Origin: an uncultured Lachnospiraceae bacterium
GTDB lineage: Bacteria > Bacillota > Clostridia > Lachnospirales > Lachnospiraceae
Assembly (NCBI GenBank): GCA_947632555.1
Contig: CANRPU010000014.1
Location: forward strand, 1-63,512
Direction: 5' to 3'
Length of the DNA: 63,512 nucleotides
Both the position numbers and the translations under genes were made by a program. Below, piece by piece: positions 36,068-45,380 of the stretch. Every line of letters begins with the position of its first letter. Position 1 is the stretch's first letter. The notes beneath the pieces were generated by a model, which worked only from the letters and a program-made list of their open reading frames with translations, was not told where the DNA came from and searched no databases.

Positions 36068-37327
36068 ATGATCGCACAGACTCCGCCCATGGGCTGGAAC
36101 AGCTGGGACTGCTACGGCGCCGCCGTTACGGAAGACATCGTCAGGCAGAACGCGGCATACATGGCACAGAACCTGAAGCAGTACGGATACGAGTATATTG
36201 TAGTGGATATCCAGTGGTATGAACCTCATGCCTCCAGCCACGCCTATCATCCGTTTACGGAATTGTGCATGGATGAATTTTCAAGGCTCATCCCCGCCCC
36301 GGAACGTTTTCCTTCCGCGGCTTCCGGCAAAGGCTTTAAGCCTCTGGCCGACTATGTGCATTCCCTCGGTCTGAAGTTCGGCATCCATATCATGCGGGGG
36401 ATCCCCCGTCAGGCAGTACACCGGAATACCGGCATACTGGGCACGGACATAACCGCAAGACAGATCGCCAAGACCGACAGCATCTGCGCCTGGAATACCG
36501 ATATGTACGGCGTGGACCCGCAAAAGGACGGCGCCAAAGCCTACTACGACAGCCTGTTCGCGCTGTACGCTTCCTGGGGCGTGGACTACATTAAATGTGA
36601 TGATATCGCACGGGAGCTTCCGCAGGCAGAAGCAGAACTGCTGCTCCTTTCCGATTCTCTCCGCCGCTGCGGCCGCGATATGGTCCTCAGCCTCTCCCCC
36701 GGCGCTTCCCTTTTGGAGAAAGCGGAGCTTTATAAACAGGTCTGCAATATGTGGAGGATCACCGATGACTTCTGGGATAACTGGAAGGCCCTCTATGATA
36801 TGTTCGAACGTTGCGAGAAATGGTGCACCCACAGCGGTGCCGGGCACTGGCCGGATGCCGATATGCTGCCCGTAGGCGCGCTCCGCCAGGACTACGGGCC
36901 CGACAACCACACGGATTTTACGGAAGATGAGCAGATCACCCTGCTCAGCCTCTTCTGCATCTTCCGTTCTCCCCTGATGATCGGAGGAGAATTGACCAAA
37001 CTGGATCCTTTTACCCGAAAGCTCCTGACCAACGAGGCCATACTTGCCATGCATAAAAACGCCCGCCATTCTCACCAGGTATGGCGTCGTGAGATCCAAG
37101 GGATCGAATACGCGCTGTGGACCGCGGCAGACCGCGCGGGCGGGCAGTATATTGCCCTCTTTAATCTTGGCGATGACCAGGGCGAGATCCTGCTGCCGCT
37201 TTCGGAAGCGGAGCTTTTTTCTCCCGTGTCGGTCACCGAGCTGTGGAGCGGCAGTCATACGGATTCATGCAGCCAATTGCGCGTAACACTGCCGGCACAT
37301 GGGGCAAAGGTGTTTTATTGTGTGTAA
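36068..37327 (+). CDS. Alpha-galactosidase, GH27
   Basis: 419 residues, ATG after GGGAGG. It has the GH27 barrel start TPPMGWNSWDCYG and the nucleophile Asp178 in DYIKCDDI. The acid/base Asp233 lies in WRITDDFWD, and GHWPDADMLPVG follows. A C-terminal beta domain completes the protein. No signal peptide, so it acts on imported alpha-galactosides such as melibiose or raffinose. It is the first plus-strand gene after a long minus-strand region. Only 40 bases separate it from the restriction endonuclease gene, which may be read through from its promoter. Confidence 0.94.
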   Translation: MIAQTPPMGWNSWDCYGAAVTEDIVRQNAAYMAQNLKQYGYEYIVVDIQWYEPHASSHAYHPFTELCMDEFSRLIPAPERFPSAASGKGFKPLADYVHSLGLKFGIHIMRGIPRQAVHRNTGILGTDITARQIAKTDSICAWNTDMYGVDPQKDGAKAYYDSLFALYASWGVDYIKCDDIARELPQAEAELLLLSDSLRRCGRDMVLSLSPGASLLEKAELYKQVCNMWRITDDFWDNWKALYDMFERCEKWCTHSGAGHWPDADMLPVGALRQDYGPDNHTDFTEDEQITLLSLFCIFRSPLMIGGELTKLDPFTRKLLTNEAILAMHKNARHSHQVWRREIQGIEYALWTAADRAGGQYIALFNLGDDQGEILLPLSEAELFSPVSVTELWSGSHTDSCSQLRVTLPAHGAKVFYCV

Positions 37328-37367
37328 GCGTTCATCTTTTATGATATCATACCAGAGAGGAGTTATT

Positions 37368-38777
37368 ATGGCTCAGGACAAAAAACAATGGCATCCAAAA
37401 TTTTTAAATTATATGGAACGGATCATAAAGGATCCCAGCTACCGCGGGCTACCCATTCCGAAAAAAGCGGACGGCTCTTATGCCTGGATCGTCACCGCGC
37501 AATCAAAGACCGGACAGCAGAGAATTGATTGGTGTATCCGGAAAGCGCGGGAATTAGGCCTGATCACAGGATATGAAACCTATCCGGGCATGTACGCTGA
37601 CGTGATGCTTCAGATCCATCCGACCAAATGGAAAGTATGTCAGATCTGCGGCAAAGAAATGTCCCTCTATTATCACTATCCAAGCGCGAACTTTCTTAAA
37701 TCCTTGAACAGAAAATTCGGGACGGACTTTTCCGGATGCGATCACATCAGTGATATCTGGGACGAACTCATCCACCGCGGGGTATGTGAAGGCGACATTG
37801 CCGCATTTCTCATTCATGCGGGCAGTCTGAACCTGAACGCGCGGACCTCCTCAAAAGAGGAAATCATCGCCGCTCTGGAATATGCCTGCCGTAAAGGCGG
37901 CAGGAAATGTTTAGGCCCGGGCGCGATGTCAAATTTTCCCGATCGCTATGACGGTTTTCATACCTACAACCGCTGCTGCAGAGCCGCTCAGGATAAAGGA
38001 CGTTCCAAAGAAAATCTGAAGTCCTATACGAAAGACAGACGCGCGTATGAATATTGGAGTGACGGAAACATCCACGCTGCCAACCAGTTTATGGGAAGCC
38101 GTTTCTTCCATGGCACCTCTGCCGACCATATTGGACCGATCTCTTTAGGTTTTGTCCACGATCCGCGCTACCTTCAGCCCATGCCGGGCGGAGATAACTC
38201 TTCAAAGCGTGACCGCCTGCAGACAGCAGATATTGAACGCATCCTCGAAACGGAACGCAGAACGGGCGTATATCCCATGTCCTGGCAGTCAAAACTGATC
38301 TGGGAATTTATACGGGAAAATTACGCTTCCCACCCCGACAAAGTACCTACTCTTTACCGCGACGCGCTGAAACAGAATATGGCTGATTACATGTTCATTC
38401 TGCTGACCATACTGAAAAAATGTCCTGAAAACGGCACCTCATTTCTGGTTTCCGCCTTTTTGGAACCAAACTATGATTATTTCCGGTACTCCTATCAATT
38501 TAACGCTAAAGGCGAAATCACCGCCAGAACAGCCCGGCATTACACGGCCCGCGGTCAGTATGAAACCGAACGATACAAACGCATCGCCATCGAAGCCGTC
38601 TATGATTACAGCGAAAAGAATAACCGCAACTGCAGAAACGACCTTAACTCCACTGAACTGGCGGCTTTGAGCTCTATCTGTTCCAGTATTGAATCCGGCG
38701 CCCCGCTGAATGAGAATAAACAGCTTATTAAGGACCTGGTGGAAACCATTGAAGAGAGAATTATCCGCTCCCTGTAA
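37368..38777 (+). CDS. Type IIS restriction endonuclease, HNH (Alw26I/Eco31I/Esp3I-like)
   Basis: 469 residues from the ATG after AGAGAGGAG. Two CxxC-like pairs occur (CQICGKEM at about 90). An HNH-type nuclease site is visible: Asp253-His254 in SADHIGPISLGF, then Asn277 and Lys280 in NSSKRDRL. The 23-residue spacing matches the HNH site described for Eco31I. The group cuts outside asymmetric GTCTC-core sites; the actual site of this enzyme cannot be read from sequence. The gene is followed 36 bases later by a double methylase that should protect both strands. Confidence 0.82.
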   Translation: MAQDKKQWHPKFLNYMERIIKDPSYRGLPIPKKADGSYAWIVTAQSKTGQQRIDWCIRKARELGLITGYETYPGMYADVMLQIHPTKWKVCQICGKEMSLYYHYPSANFLKSLNRKFGTDFSGCDHISDIWDELIHRGVCEGDIAAFLIHAGSLNLNARTSSKEEIIAALEYACRKGGRKCLGPGAMSNFPDRYDGFHTYNRCCRAAQDKGRSKENLKSYTKDRRAYEYWSDGNIHAANQFMGSRFFHGTSADHIGPISLGFVHDPRYLQPMPGGDNSSKRDRLQTADIERILETERRTGVYPMSWQSKLIWEFIRENYASHPDKVPTLYRDALKQNMADYMFILLTILKKCPENGTSFLVSAFLEPNYDYFRYSYQFNAKGEITARTARHYTARGQYETERYKRIAIEAVYDYSEKNNRNCRNDLNSTELAALSSICSSIESGAPLNENKQLIKDLVETIEERIIRSL

Positions 38778-38813
38778 AGCATTCAGAGGAATCAAGGAAT
38801 AGAGGAGATCGGT

Positions 38814-41804
38814 ATGAACAATACACAATACACGGATTTATGGTATTCCTTAAGCGAAAAAAGTAAATGCGTAGAAGCGGAAATGGATGCTTTCACACAA
38901 AAGCGAACAGGGAGTTACTATACCCATTTAGAGCTTACAGACGTCATGATGCGTGAATTGGTTGAACGCCTTAAAGCGCAAAATCCCGCGAAGAAACTAT
39001 ATGAGTATCGTTTCCTGGAACCATGCGTCGGTACCGGAAATTTCGTTTTTTCCTACATCAAGGCTGTCAGAAGCACCGGGATCGACAAAGCCGCCGCTCA
39101 AATGATGCTTGATAATATTTATGTGGCGGATGTCAATACAGAAGCCCTTCATGGCTACAAAGAGTCTTTAAAGACCATGGCGGCGCTATTCTGGGGCATT
39201 GAGCTGGGGGATGCGTATTTTGAGCGGCATACAGGAACCGGTCTGCTGGTTGACGTGACAGCGTCCGAACCGTGTTATATCAGCCTCAGCCAGGTTTTTC
39301 CCAAGGAAACGATCGGAAAAGGATTTGATATCGTCGCTACGAATCCGCCCTATAAAAATCTGAAAGCAGAACGCGGACATTACGCCAGCGAGGAAGAATA
39401 CAACCGGGATAAGACCAAGTATTCGGCAATCTCCAAAATCTTTTCCAGGCGTTTTACCTATTCCACAGACGGTATTTTGAACTTATATAAACTGTTTGTG
39501 GAAGAAATCATCGACCGGTATGCCGGCGAAACAGCGTTTGTCAGTTTATTGATCCCCGCGTCAATCATGTCTGACAAGACATGTAAAAAACTCAGAACAC
39601 ATATGCTTAAAGACCATAAAATGATCTCGGTGAAAGTGATCAGGGAAGACAACAGTTTCATCCATACACGGCAGGCCTTGAGCGCGATCCTTTTGCAAAA
39701 GGGAAAAAGCACGGACAAGATCGCCGTCAGCAAAGATTATCCCGGCAAGCCGGAAGACATCGCGGAAGTGGCCATTCAGGATATTATGAATGAAAACACC
39801 GGGAACGCGATCGTCGCGGTTTCTTCCAGGGAATATCAGGTTTTAAAACAATTAAGGCAGTTTCCGGTTGTCAAGGAGCTTTCTTTTGTGACAAATCTGA
39901 GAGGGGAACTGGACTTGACCGCCGGCAGGCACCATATTGTTTCTGCCGATACCGGCTATCCGCTGGTACGGGGAAGAAATATCGGTTATTATCATTTACT
40001 TTCCGCTTCGGAAAAGGAATTTGTGGCAGAAAAATTTGTCAACACCACAAAAAAGAAACGCTACATTGAACAGGAAAGAATCATATGCCAGCAGATCGCG
40101 AACATGAATAAGGAAAGGCGCGTCACCTTCGCTTTGATACCAAAGAATTTTGTATTGGGAAATTCGTGTAATTTTATATCTGTAAGCGAAAATCCGTATG
40201 GAATCGACATCTATACCCTGCTGGGCTTATTTAATACCAGGCTCATAAACTGGTTATTCAAATTAACCAGCAGCAATAATCATGTCAACAATTATGAAAT
40301 TGACTGTTTTCCTATTCCGGTAGAAGCCCCGGAGCTGAAAAAAATATCCGCTCTCGCCAAAATGGCCCTGGAGAAACCGGACGATGCGGTCCTTGCGGAA
40401 ATAGAACAGCTGGCTTATCAGGCATACGGGATCACCACATCCACAGGGAAGCAGGAAACGGCTCAAAATCCATATGTCAATGATTATACCCTCGCCATAA
40501 AACATCTCATTCCAAAGATCACAGGGGACGAAGCAGACCGCATCCTTTCCGGGCAGCTTCCCATAGACGGTTTCCTTGTGGAGTTCAATAAATTTGACAG
40601 CAGCGTCGCGCGGGGTATCACATCGAAATACGCGGCCCTGCTTCAGAAGCAGCTGCTGAACCATACCACTTTCAAGCTAAGCGCTCTGGATCTGGAAATG
40701 ATAAAGGCCGTACCTCCCGGAGGCAGCTGGAAAGACATTCCGGTAGAAACCGTGGCAAAATCCGAAAGATTAAAGCAGATCACGCGGACGGGCGGCCGGA
40801 CTACTTTGTACGGTCGGATTGATTACAATAAGCCAAGCTACACGATCACCACTTACTTTAACAGGCCCGGTAACGGCACCTATGTACATCCCGTCCATGA
40901 AAGGGTGCTGACAGTAAGAGAAGCCGCGAGATTTCAGACATTCCCGGATGCTTATTACTTTTTCGGCAACAAAACACAGCTTCTGAAACAGGTCGGAAAC
41001 GCGGTACCCACATTACTGGCATATCAGATCGCGCGTGAGATCAGAACAAAAACAGGATGCTCCCGATCCATAGATCTGTTCTGCGGCGCAGGCGGCATGA
41101 CAACCGGTTTTAAAGCGGCGGGAATCCGGTCTTTGTTGAGCAATGATATAGAAATAAGCGCCTGTACTACCTTGAAGATCAATCATCCTGAGATCCCCGT
41201 TTTATGCGGGGATATTACGAAAGCCGAAACAAAAGCCGCCATTGAAGCAGCGGCACGGAACGGCGGAGCGGACATTATATGCGGCGGTCCGCCCTGCCAG
41301 GGATTTTCCATGGCCGGTTTCCGTGCGAAGGATGATCCGAGGAATCAATTGTTCCGGGAATTTGCCGATATCGTTAAGAGAGTGAATCCCAAAGTCATTG
41401 TCTTTGAGAATGTGGAGGGTCTTTTGAGCTATCAGGGCGGAAAGACCTATCATGAAGTACACTCTCTTTTTGCCGAACTGGGATACCATACAGAAGGACG
41501 GACCCTGACCGCAAGTGATTACGCCGTTCCGCAAAAAAGAAAAAGGGTCATCCTTATCTGTACCAAAAAAGGGCTGCCGGTTTCTCCGGGAGAATTATTT
41601 CCCGCGCCGATCACACCGCAAGAAGCCTGTCAGGTTACCGCCAGGGAAGCGATCGCGGATCTGGAAAATGTTCCCTGCGGCGCTGCCACGCAGTATGTTG
41701 ACTGCGACAAAGAATCCGATATCCTTAAATTTTTCAAAGGCAGGATCACTTATGAAGAATATGTAAACGCAGCAGCATCCCGCGGCCTGTGTGGCATGCC
41801 GTAA
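38814..41804 (+). CDS. Bifunctional DNA methylase: N6-adenine plus circularly permuted C5-cytosine
   Basis: 996 residues. The N-terminal half (1-about 610) is an Eco57I-like adenine methylase: SAM motif FLEPCVGTGNF (68-78) and catalytic NPPY (177-180), then a target-recognition region. The C-terminal third is a cytosine-C5 methylase in permuted order. The recognition part and motifs IX/X come first (RVLTVREAARFQTFPD 697-712, GNAVP 728-732). Motif I DLFCGAGG (754-761), the catalytic GGPPCQGFS (824-832, Cys828), ENV and QKRKRV follow. It probably methylates adenine on one strand and cytosine on the other of the asymmetric site cut by the upstream endonuclease. Confidence 0.9.
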   Translation: MNNTQYTDLWYSLSEKSKCVEAEMDAFTQKRTGSYYTHLELTDVMMRELVERLKAQNPAKKLYEYRFLEPCVGTGNFVFSYIKAVRSTGIDKAAAQMMLDNIYVADVNTEALHGYKESLKTMAALFWGIELGDAYFERHTGTGLLVDVTASEPCYISLSQVFPKETIGKGFDIVATNPPYKNLKAERGHYASEEEYNRDKTKYSAISKIFSRRFTYSTDGILNLYKLFVEEIIDRYAGETAFVSLLIPASIMSDKTCKKLRTHMLKDHKMISVKVIREDNSFIHTRQALSAILLQKGKSTDKIAVSKDYPGKPEDIAEVAIQDIMNENTGNAIVAVSSREYQVLKQLRQFPVVKELSFVTNLRGELDLTAGRHHIVSADTGYPLVRGRNIGYYHLLSASEKEFVAEKFVNTTKKKRYIEQERIICQQIANMNKERRVTFALIPKNFVLGNSCNFISVSENPYGIDIYTLLGLFNTRLINWLFKLTSSNNHVNNYEIDCFPIPVEAPELKKISALAKMALEKPDDAVLAEIEQLAYQAYGITTSTGKQETAQNPYVNDYTLAIKHLIPKITGDEADRILSGQLPIDGFLVEFNKFDSSVARGITSKYAALLQKQLLNHTTFKLSALDLEMIKAVPPGGSWKDIPVETVAKSERLKQITRTGGRTTLYGRIDYNKPSYTITTYFNRPGNGTYVHPVHERVLTVREAARFQTFPDAYYFFGNKTQLLKQVGNAVPTLLAYQIAREIRTKTGCSRSIDLFCGAGGMTTGFKAAGIRSLLSNDIEISACTTLKINHPEIPVLCGDITKAETKAAIEAAARNGGADIICGGPPCQGFSMAGFRAKDDPRNQLFREFADIVKRVNPKVIVFENVEGLLSYQGGKTYHEVHSLFAELGYHTEGRTLTASDYAVPQKRKRVILICTKKGLPVSPGELFPAPITPQEACQVTAREAIADLENVPCGAATQYVDCDKESDILKFFKGRITYEEYVNAAASRGLCGMP

Positions 41805-41866
41805 ATTTTGTTCATCTGGCTATAGGAATATTTTTCCTTAATTTTTCAATAAAAATTGAGTAGAAA

Positions 41867-42171
41867 TTAAGGGAGTGAACATATTGATAAGATTAAGCAT
41901 CTGTCAGAAGCGGAGGTATCATTGCCGCAGCGGATCGCCCGGTCGAGCGCCATTACTGTCACCACGGCTCTGTCAATTTTCTCAGTTGATTTTTCCTTGT
42001 CCGACTTGATGTTCCCGGCCGGGTCTGTACGGATGAAAATGTTGTCCATCATTCATCCAAGGGCGGGGGTCCGCCGTGGTCTGGATATATTCCTGGCGCT
42101 CCCACAGGTCGTAAAGCACATGGTCACGCCGGACACGCAGGTCAGGCGTTTCTTCGAATATCCAGAAATAT
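41867..42171 (-). pseudogene. Phage terminase large-subunit remnant
   Basis: Two reading frames each match the C-terminal third of clostridial prophage terminases. The upstream frame reads FWIFEETPDLRVRRDHVLYD then LWERQEYIQTT. The downstream frame reads MMDNIFIRTDPAGNIKSDKE then STEKIDRAVVTVMALDRAIR. The usual 60 or so residues between them are missing and the frame shifts at the join. The end is also degenerate. It shows that a prophage once lay beside the restriction system. Confidence 0.75.
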
Positions 42172-42420
42172 GAAAGGTGATATACACCTTAAATCCTGAG
42201 ATCGTATTGTTCTGCCGCAGTTTTTTGTACAGCCATTAAGATTCAACTATTTCTCCACAGCGCCATTCATCAAGGACATCATGCAAAACATCTAAAAATG
42301 TTCAAAATTCAGCATTTTCAGGCACTTCCACAATGCACATATCCAGCTACTTTTTCTGCTCTGCATACCATTTTCAATCAGTCGGATAATTTTATTATCA
42401 TTCATGTTCTCCCTGCTCTA

Positions 42421-42522
42421 TCAGCTGTAATGAAACGATACAGCATAAGTGGTGCTGCCTATTTTCTTGGTAAATCCTTTGCGCTTTTCCTGCGCCCTCT
42501 TAGTGTTATCACTTTTTCCCAT
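42421..42522 (-). pseudogene. TnpW-like transposon protein remnant
   Basis: 33 codons with ATG after AGGAAG. KRKGFTKKIGSTTYAVSFHYS is cut short by TGA, and a second frame 10 bases on reads ENMNDNKIIRLIEN. Together they resemble the small TnpW-type protein carried by Tn4451-like transposons. It is broken by at least one frameshift. The surrounding 42180-42640 stretch shows nothing else recognisable. Confidence 0.5.
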
Positions 42523-42645
42523 TTTACAATTCTTCCTCTCTCCTTTACAAAAAATAGAGCATATAGATTGATTTCTATACACTCTAACGCTGTGTTACTT
42601 ATTCAGTTGTGATTGTGGTAATAGTTGTTTAGGTAAACCGGATTT

Positions 42646-42876
42646 TTAGTTATCCTTTTTGAAATATTCAACCAGCATTATAACAATACCCAAAACAACA
42701 AATACAATAGAAATTACAAACAGGAAGGTCATATTTAATTCAGATATAGTAGTTAAAAATCTCCCAGGGGGCGTTGACCAGCCATCAGTCAAATTGTTTG
42801 ATGCCAACACAATGATAGCCAATGTCCAAATACTACCAATCAAAGAAATAAAACCACCAATTAAAGCTCTTTTCAT
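42646..42876 (-). CDS. Small membrane protein, unknown
   Basis: 76 residues from ATG after GGAGGACGATTTT. Two strong membrane segments (about 3-25 and 47-70) are joined by a short polar loop, and the tail is basic/acidic (EYFKKDN). No family was recognised. It forms a pair with the next upstream gene, 33 bases away. Low GC compared with neighbours suggests it arrived with mobile DNA. Confidence 0.6.
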   Translation of the reverse strand: MKRALIGGFISLIGSIWTLAIIVLASNNLTDGWSTPPGRFLTTISELNMTFLFVISIVFVVLGIVIMLVEYFKKDN

Positions 42877-42909
42877 AAAATCGTCCTCCGTTAACACATC
42901 AATTGAGAA

Positions 42910-43110
42910 TTACTTCTTTTTTAACTTGTAGTTACAAACAACTCTGGCGATTGTGCATATGCAAGAACCCAGTACCCCAACACCACAAACACTTGCTGCT
43001 ACTATTATGATGTCAGTGTTCATGTGTCCAAATATCTCTACTGTTAGCGGGATAATTGCAATAACCGCAATAACGATAAAAATAATACTCCATAAATGCA
43101 ATTTACTCAT
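42910..43110 (-). CDS. Small membrane protein, unknown
   Basis: 66 residues, ATG after GGGAGGAATTTTA. Two hydrophobic helices (about 6-25 and 35-56) and a basic C-terminus YKLKKK. No family was recognised. It is cotranscribed with the following 76-residue membrane protein; two small hydrophobic proteins encoded together suggest a complex. Confidence 0.6.
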   Translation of the reverse strand: MSKLHLWSIIFIVIAVIAIIPLTVEIFGHMNTDIIIVAASVCGVGVLGSCICTIARVVCNYKLKKK

Positions 43111-43189
43111 TAAAATTCCTCCCGCCAAATACTGATTTGTACCGCTAATAGGATACCACAATCACAATCACATTTCTATCACTTTTTCA

Positions 43190-43336
43190 TTAAATTTCTT
43201 CCTCCCTCCGTTTCACTTTGCCCTGCGGGCTGGTGGCTGTCTTTGACTGCTCCTTTCCGATACTGCCATACTTCATCGTGGCCATTCCTTTGAGTGCTCG
43301 GCCCTCCTTGTAGGTGGTGCGGTATGGCTCATAGCG
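43190..43336 (-). pseudogene. C-terminal fragment of an unidentified mobile-element protein
   Basis: About 48 codons open to a stop and without a start: RYEPYRTTYKEGRALKGM, then ATMKYGSIGKEQSKTATS. Higher GC than its surroundings. Upstream on the same strand another open piece (about 43336-43480, with GKKKGCISLDVIITEDN) also lacks a start. No family was assigned to either. Confidence 0.35.
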
Positions 43337-43521
43337 ACAAAATAATTATAGTAATACTTGGATTGCTGACCGTTTCATCTCCATAATCAGTATTATCTTC
43401 CGTAATAATGACATCAAGAGAAATACAGCCTTTCTTTTTACCTCTTGTTATAAATAGCTCTTCGCCCAATAAAAAAAGACTGAGGTTAGTCAGTCTAATA
43501 AAAAGCAGTGCTTTTTAATTT

Positions 43522-43662
43522 TTATAATTTCTTACTTCCTACCAGTATTGGTGTTTCATTCAGATTTATATAACATTCAACCCGATTGTTTTCCGTATCT
43601 TTTTCATAGTAGGACTTACCGAAGCATGGCTTATACTTGAAACAATTATATGTTATGTTCAT
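43522..43662 (-). CDS. Possible small Cys-containing protein
   Basis: 46 residues, MNITYNCFKYKPCFGKSYYE to GSKKL. It starts inside the region just after the rRNA methylase stop. AAAGGA lies 15 bases upstream, which is too far to be convincing. No family; could be chance. A short hairpin AAAAGCA/TGCTTTT covers its end. Confidence 0.25.
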   Translation of the reverse strand: MNITYNCFKYKPCFGKSYYEKDTENNRVECYINLNETPILVGSKKL

Positions 43663-43673
43663 CTGTGAAATGC

Positions 43674-44852
43674 TCAGTCCTTTTTTCCTCTTATTTTTTG
43701 TATACACACTATACATTCCACATGCTCCGTCCACGGGAACATATCCACTCCCACGCCCTTCTCCACGCGGTATCCGCGGCCTGTTAGAAAGCGCAGATCT
43801 CTGGCCAGCGTTTTCGGATTGCAGGAAATATATACGATCCGTTTCGGAGAAAGCTTCGCCAGCGCGCTTAAGAACGCCTCGTCGCTGCCGGCGCGCGGCG
43901 GATCCAGAAAGACCACATCCACCCTGACCTGCTGCCGGGCCAGCAGCGTCATAAAGTGGCCCGCGTCGTTTTCATAAAACGAAATATTCCGCGTTCCGTT
44001 TAACCTGGCGTTGACTCTGGCATCGCGGACCGCGGCGCCGTTTTTTTCCACTCCGATAACCTCCGCCGCCCGGCCGCTTGCTACAAGTCCGATGGTACCT
44101 GTCCCGCAATAGGCATCCAGGACCGTTTCCTTTCCCGTCAGCGCCGCGAATTCCACGGCTTTTTGATACAGTTTTTCCGTCTGAACCGGATTTACCTGAT
44201 AAAAGGAACGGGCGGAAATCCGGAAACGCTTTTCGCACAGTATATCTTCAATATATCCTTTTCCGTACAGCACGCTTTCCTTTTCTCCCAGCACCATACT
44301 GGTATTCCTGTCGTTGACATTGAGCACCACCGTAGTGATCTCCGGATGTTCTTTTACAAGCGCTTTGATAAAATTATTTTTAGAAGGCAGAATGGGAGAT
44401 GCCAGCACCAGCACCACCATGACCTGCCCGGTCTGCTTTGCCGTTCTCACCAGTACATGGCGCAGCAGACCGTATCCCGTATCCTCGTTATACGGTCGGA
44501 TCTGAAAGGACTTCAAAAGCCTGCGCACGGAAAGGATCACCGCATCCGCCCTTTCATCGTCCAGCAGACAGTTGTCCACCGGCACAATCCTGTGGGAATT
44601 TTCCTCGTAAGTGCCGGATATCACGTTATGATGTTTATCCTCTCCGAATACGGCATGTACCTTATTGCGGTAATGATAGGGGTTTTCCATGCCTATTATG
44701 GGAGCGAAACGTCCAAATTCCCTGCAGTTGTCCAGAATCATTTTTTCTTTCTTCTTAAGCTGCGCTTCATAGGATTCCCGAAATCCCTGACAGCCTCCGC
44801 ACCTACCTGCCGCCTGACACTCCGCTTTCTTCTTTTCCAATGCCTTCTCCAT
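43674..44852 (-). CDS. 23S rRNA (uracil-5-)-methyltransferase, RlmD/RumA family
   Basis: 392 residues. It has cysteines typical of the Fe-S site at the start (CQAAGRCGGCQGF) and a central domain. The SAM-binding domain shows VLDAYCGTGTIGL and VFLDPPRAG, with the catalytic nucleophile Cys in YISCNPKTLARD. It should make 5-methyluridine in 23S rRNA using SAM. The N-terminal TRAM domain of many family members is absent. Its start overlaps the end of the broken Nudix gene by 50 bases. Which uridine is modified cannot be told. Confidence 0.9.
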   Translation of the reverse strand: MEKALEKKKAECQAAGRCGGCQGFRESYEAQLKKKEKMILDNCREFGRFAPIIGMENPYHYRNKVHAVFGEDKHHNVISGTYEENSHRIVPVDNCLLDDERADAVILSVRRLLKSFQIRPYNEDTGYGLLRHVLVRTAKQTGQVMVVLVLASPILPSKNNFIKALVKEHPEITTVVLNVNDRNTSMVLGEKESVLYGKGYIEDILCEKRFRISARSFYQVNPVQTEKLYQKAVEFAALTGKETVLDAYCGTGTIGLVASGRAAEVIGVEKNGAAVRDARVNARLNGTRNISFYENDAGHFMTLLARQQVRVDVVFLDPPRAGSDEAFLSALAKLSPKRIVYISCNPKTLARDLRFLTGRGYRVEKGVGVDMFPWTEHVECIVCIQKIRGKKD

Positions 44853-45246
44853 AGTCCTTCACCTGCTCGATCATATGTCCGATATTTCCCTCTCCGGCAT
44901 ACTTTTCCGTATCAAAAAAATTTTCGCCGGCCAGCCGCAGAAACAGCAGAGGATGCTTTTCTTCTCTCAACCGCACGTCTTCCCGCAGCCTTCCTACATA
45001 GATTTCCACATAGCAGCCCTAGTTGTAATAGGTAAAATCCATCATATGGCGCAGGGATACCTGTCTTCCCGTGATACCGGTTTCTTCCTCCAGTTCCCTG
45101 TACGCCGCGGCGAAGCCGTCTTCTCCGGCTTCGATCTTTCCTCCTACCAAATTGTATTTTCCCAGGTAAGGAGCCTTCGTCCTTTTACAGAAAAGCAGGC
45201 TTTCTCCGCTCCTGTCATATATCATGATACAATTGTAACCCTGCAT
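44803..45246 (-). pseudogene. Nudix hydrolase interrupted by an in-frame amber codon
   Basis: The frame opens with MQGYNCIMIYDRSG (ATG after GGAG; an ATG at 45261 is possible). The Nudix box GKIEAGEDGFAAAYRELEEETGI is complete (about 36-58 of the product). TAG at 45021-45019 stops it after DFTYYN. The same frame then continues GCYVEIYVGRLREDVRLREE and on to residue 147, a normal Nudix C-terminal half. One point mutation explains this. The truncated 75-residue product would lack part of the fold. Normal substrates would be nucleoside diphosphate derivatives such as 8-oxo-dGTP. Confidence 0.85.
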
Positions 45247-45380
45247 ATTTTCCCGCTCCATATGGTTAGAATTTTTCCGGCCGCGGATCTCTCAGACCGC
45301 CAGACCGTTTCCCTGCCGGAAACAACAGAAGAGCTCAGCCGCGCCAAGCTCTTCCCGCAATCCTCCGTCATTTCTGTCCG

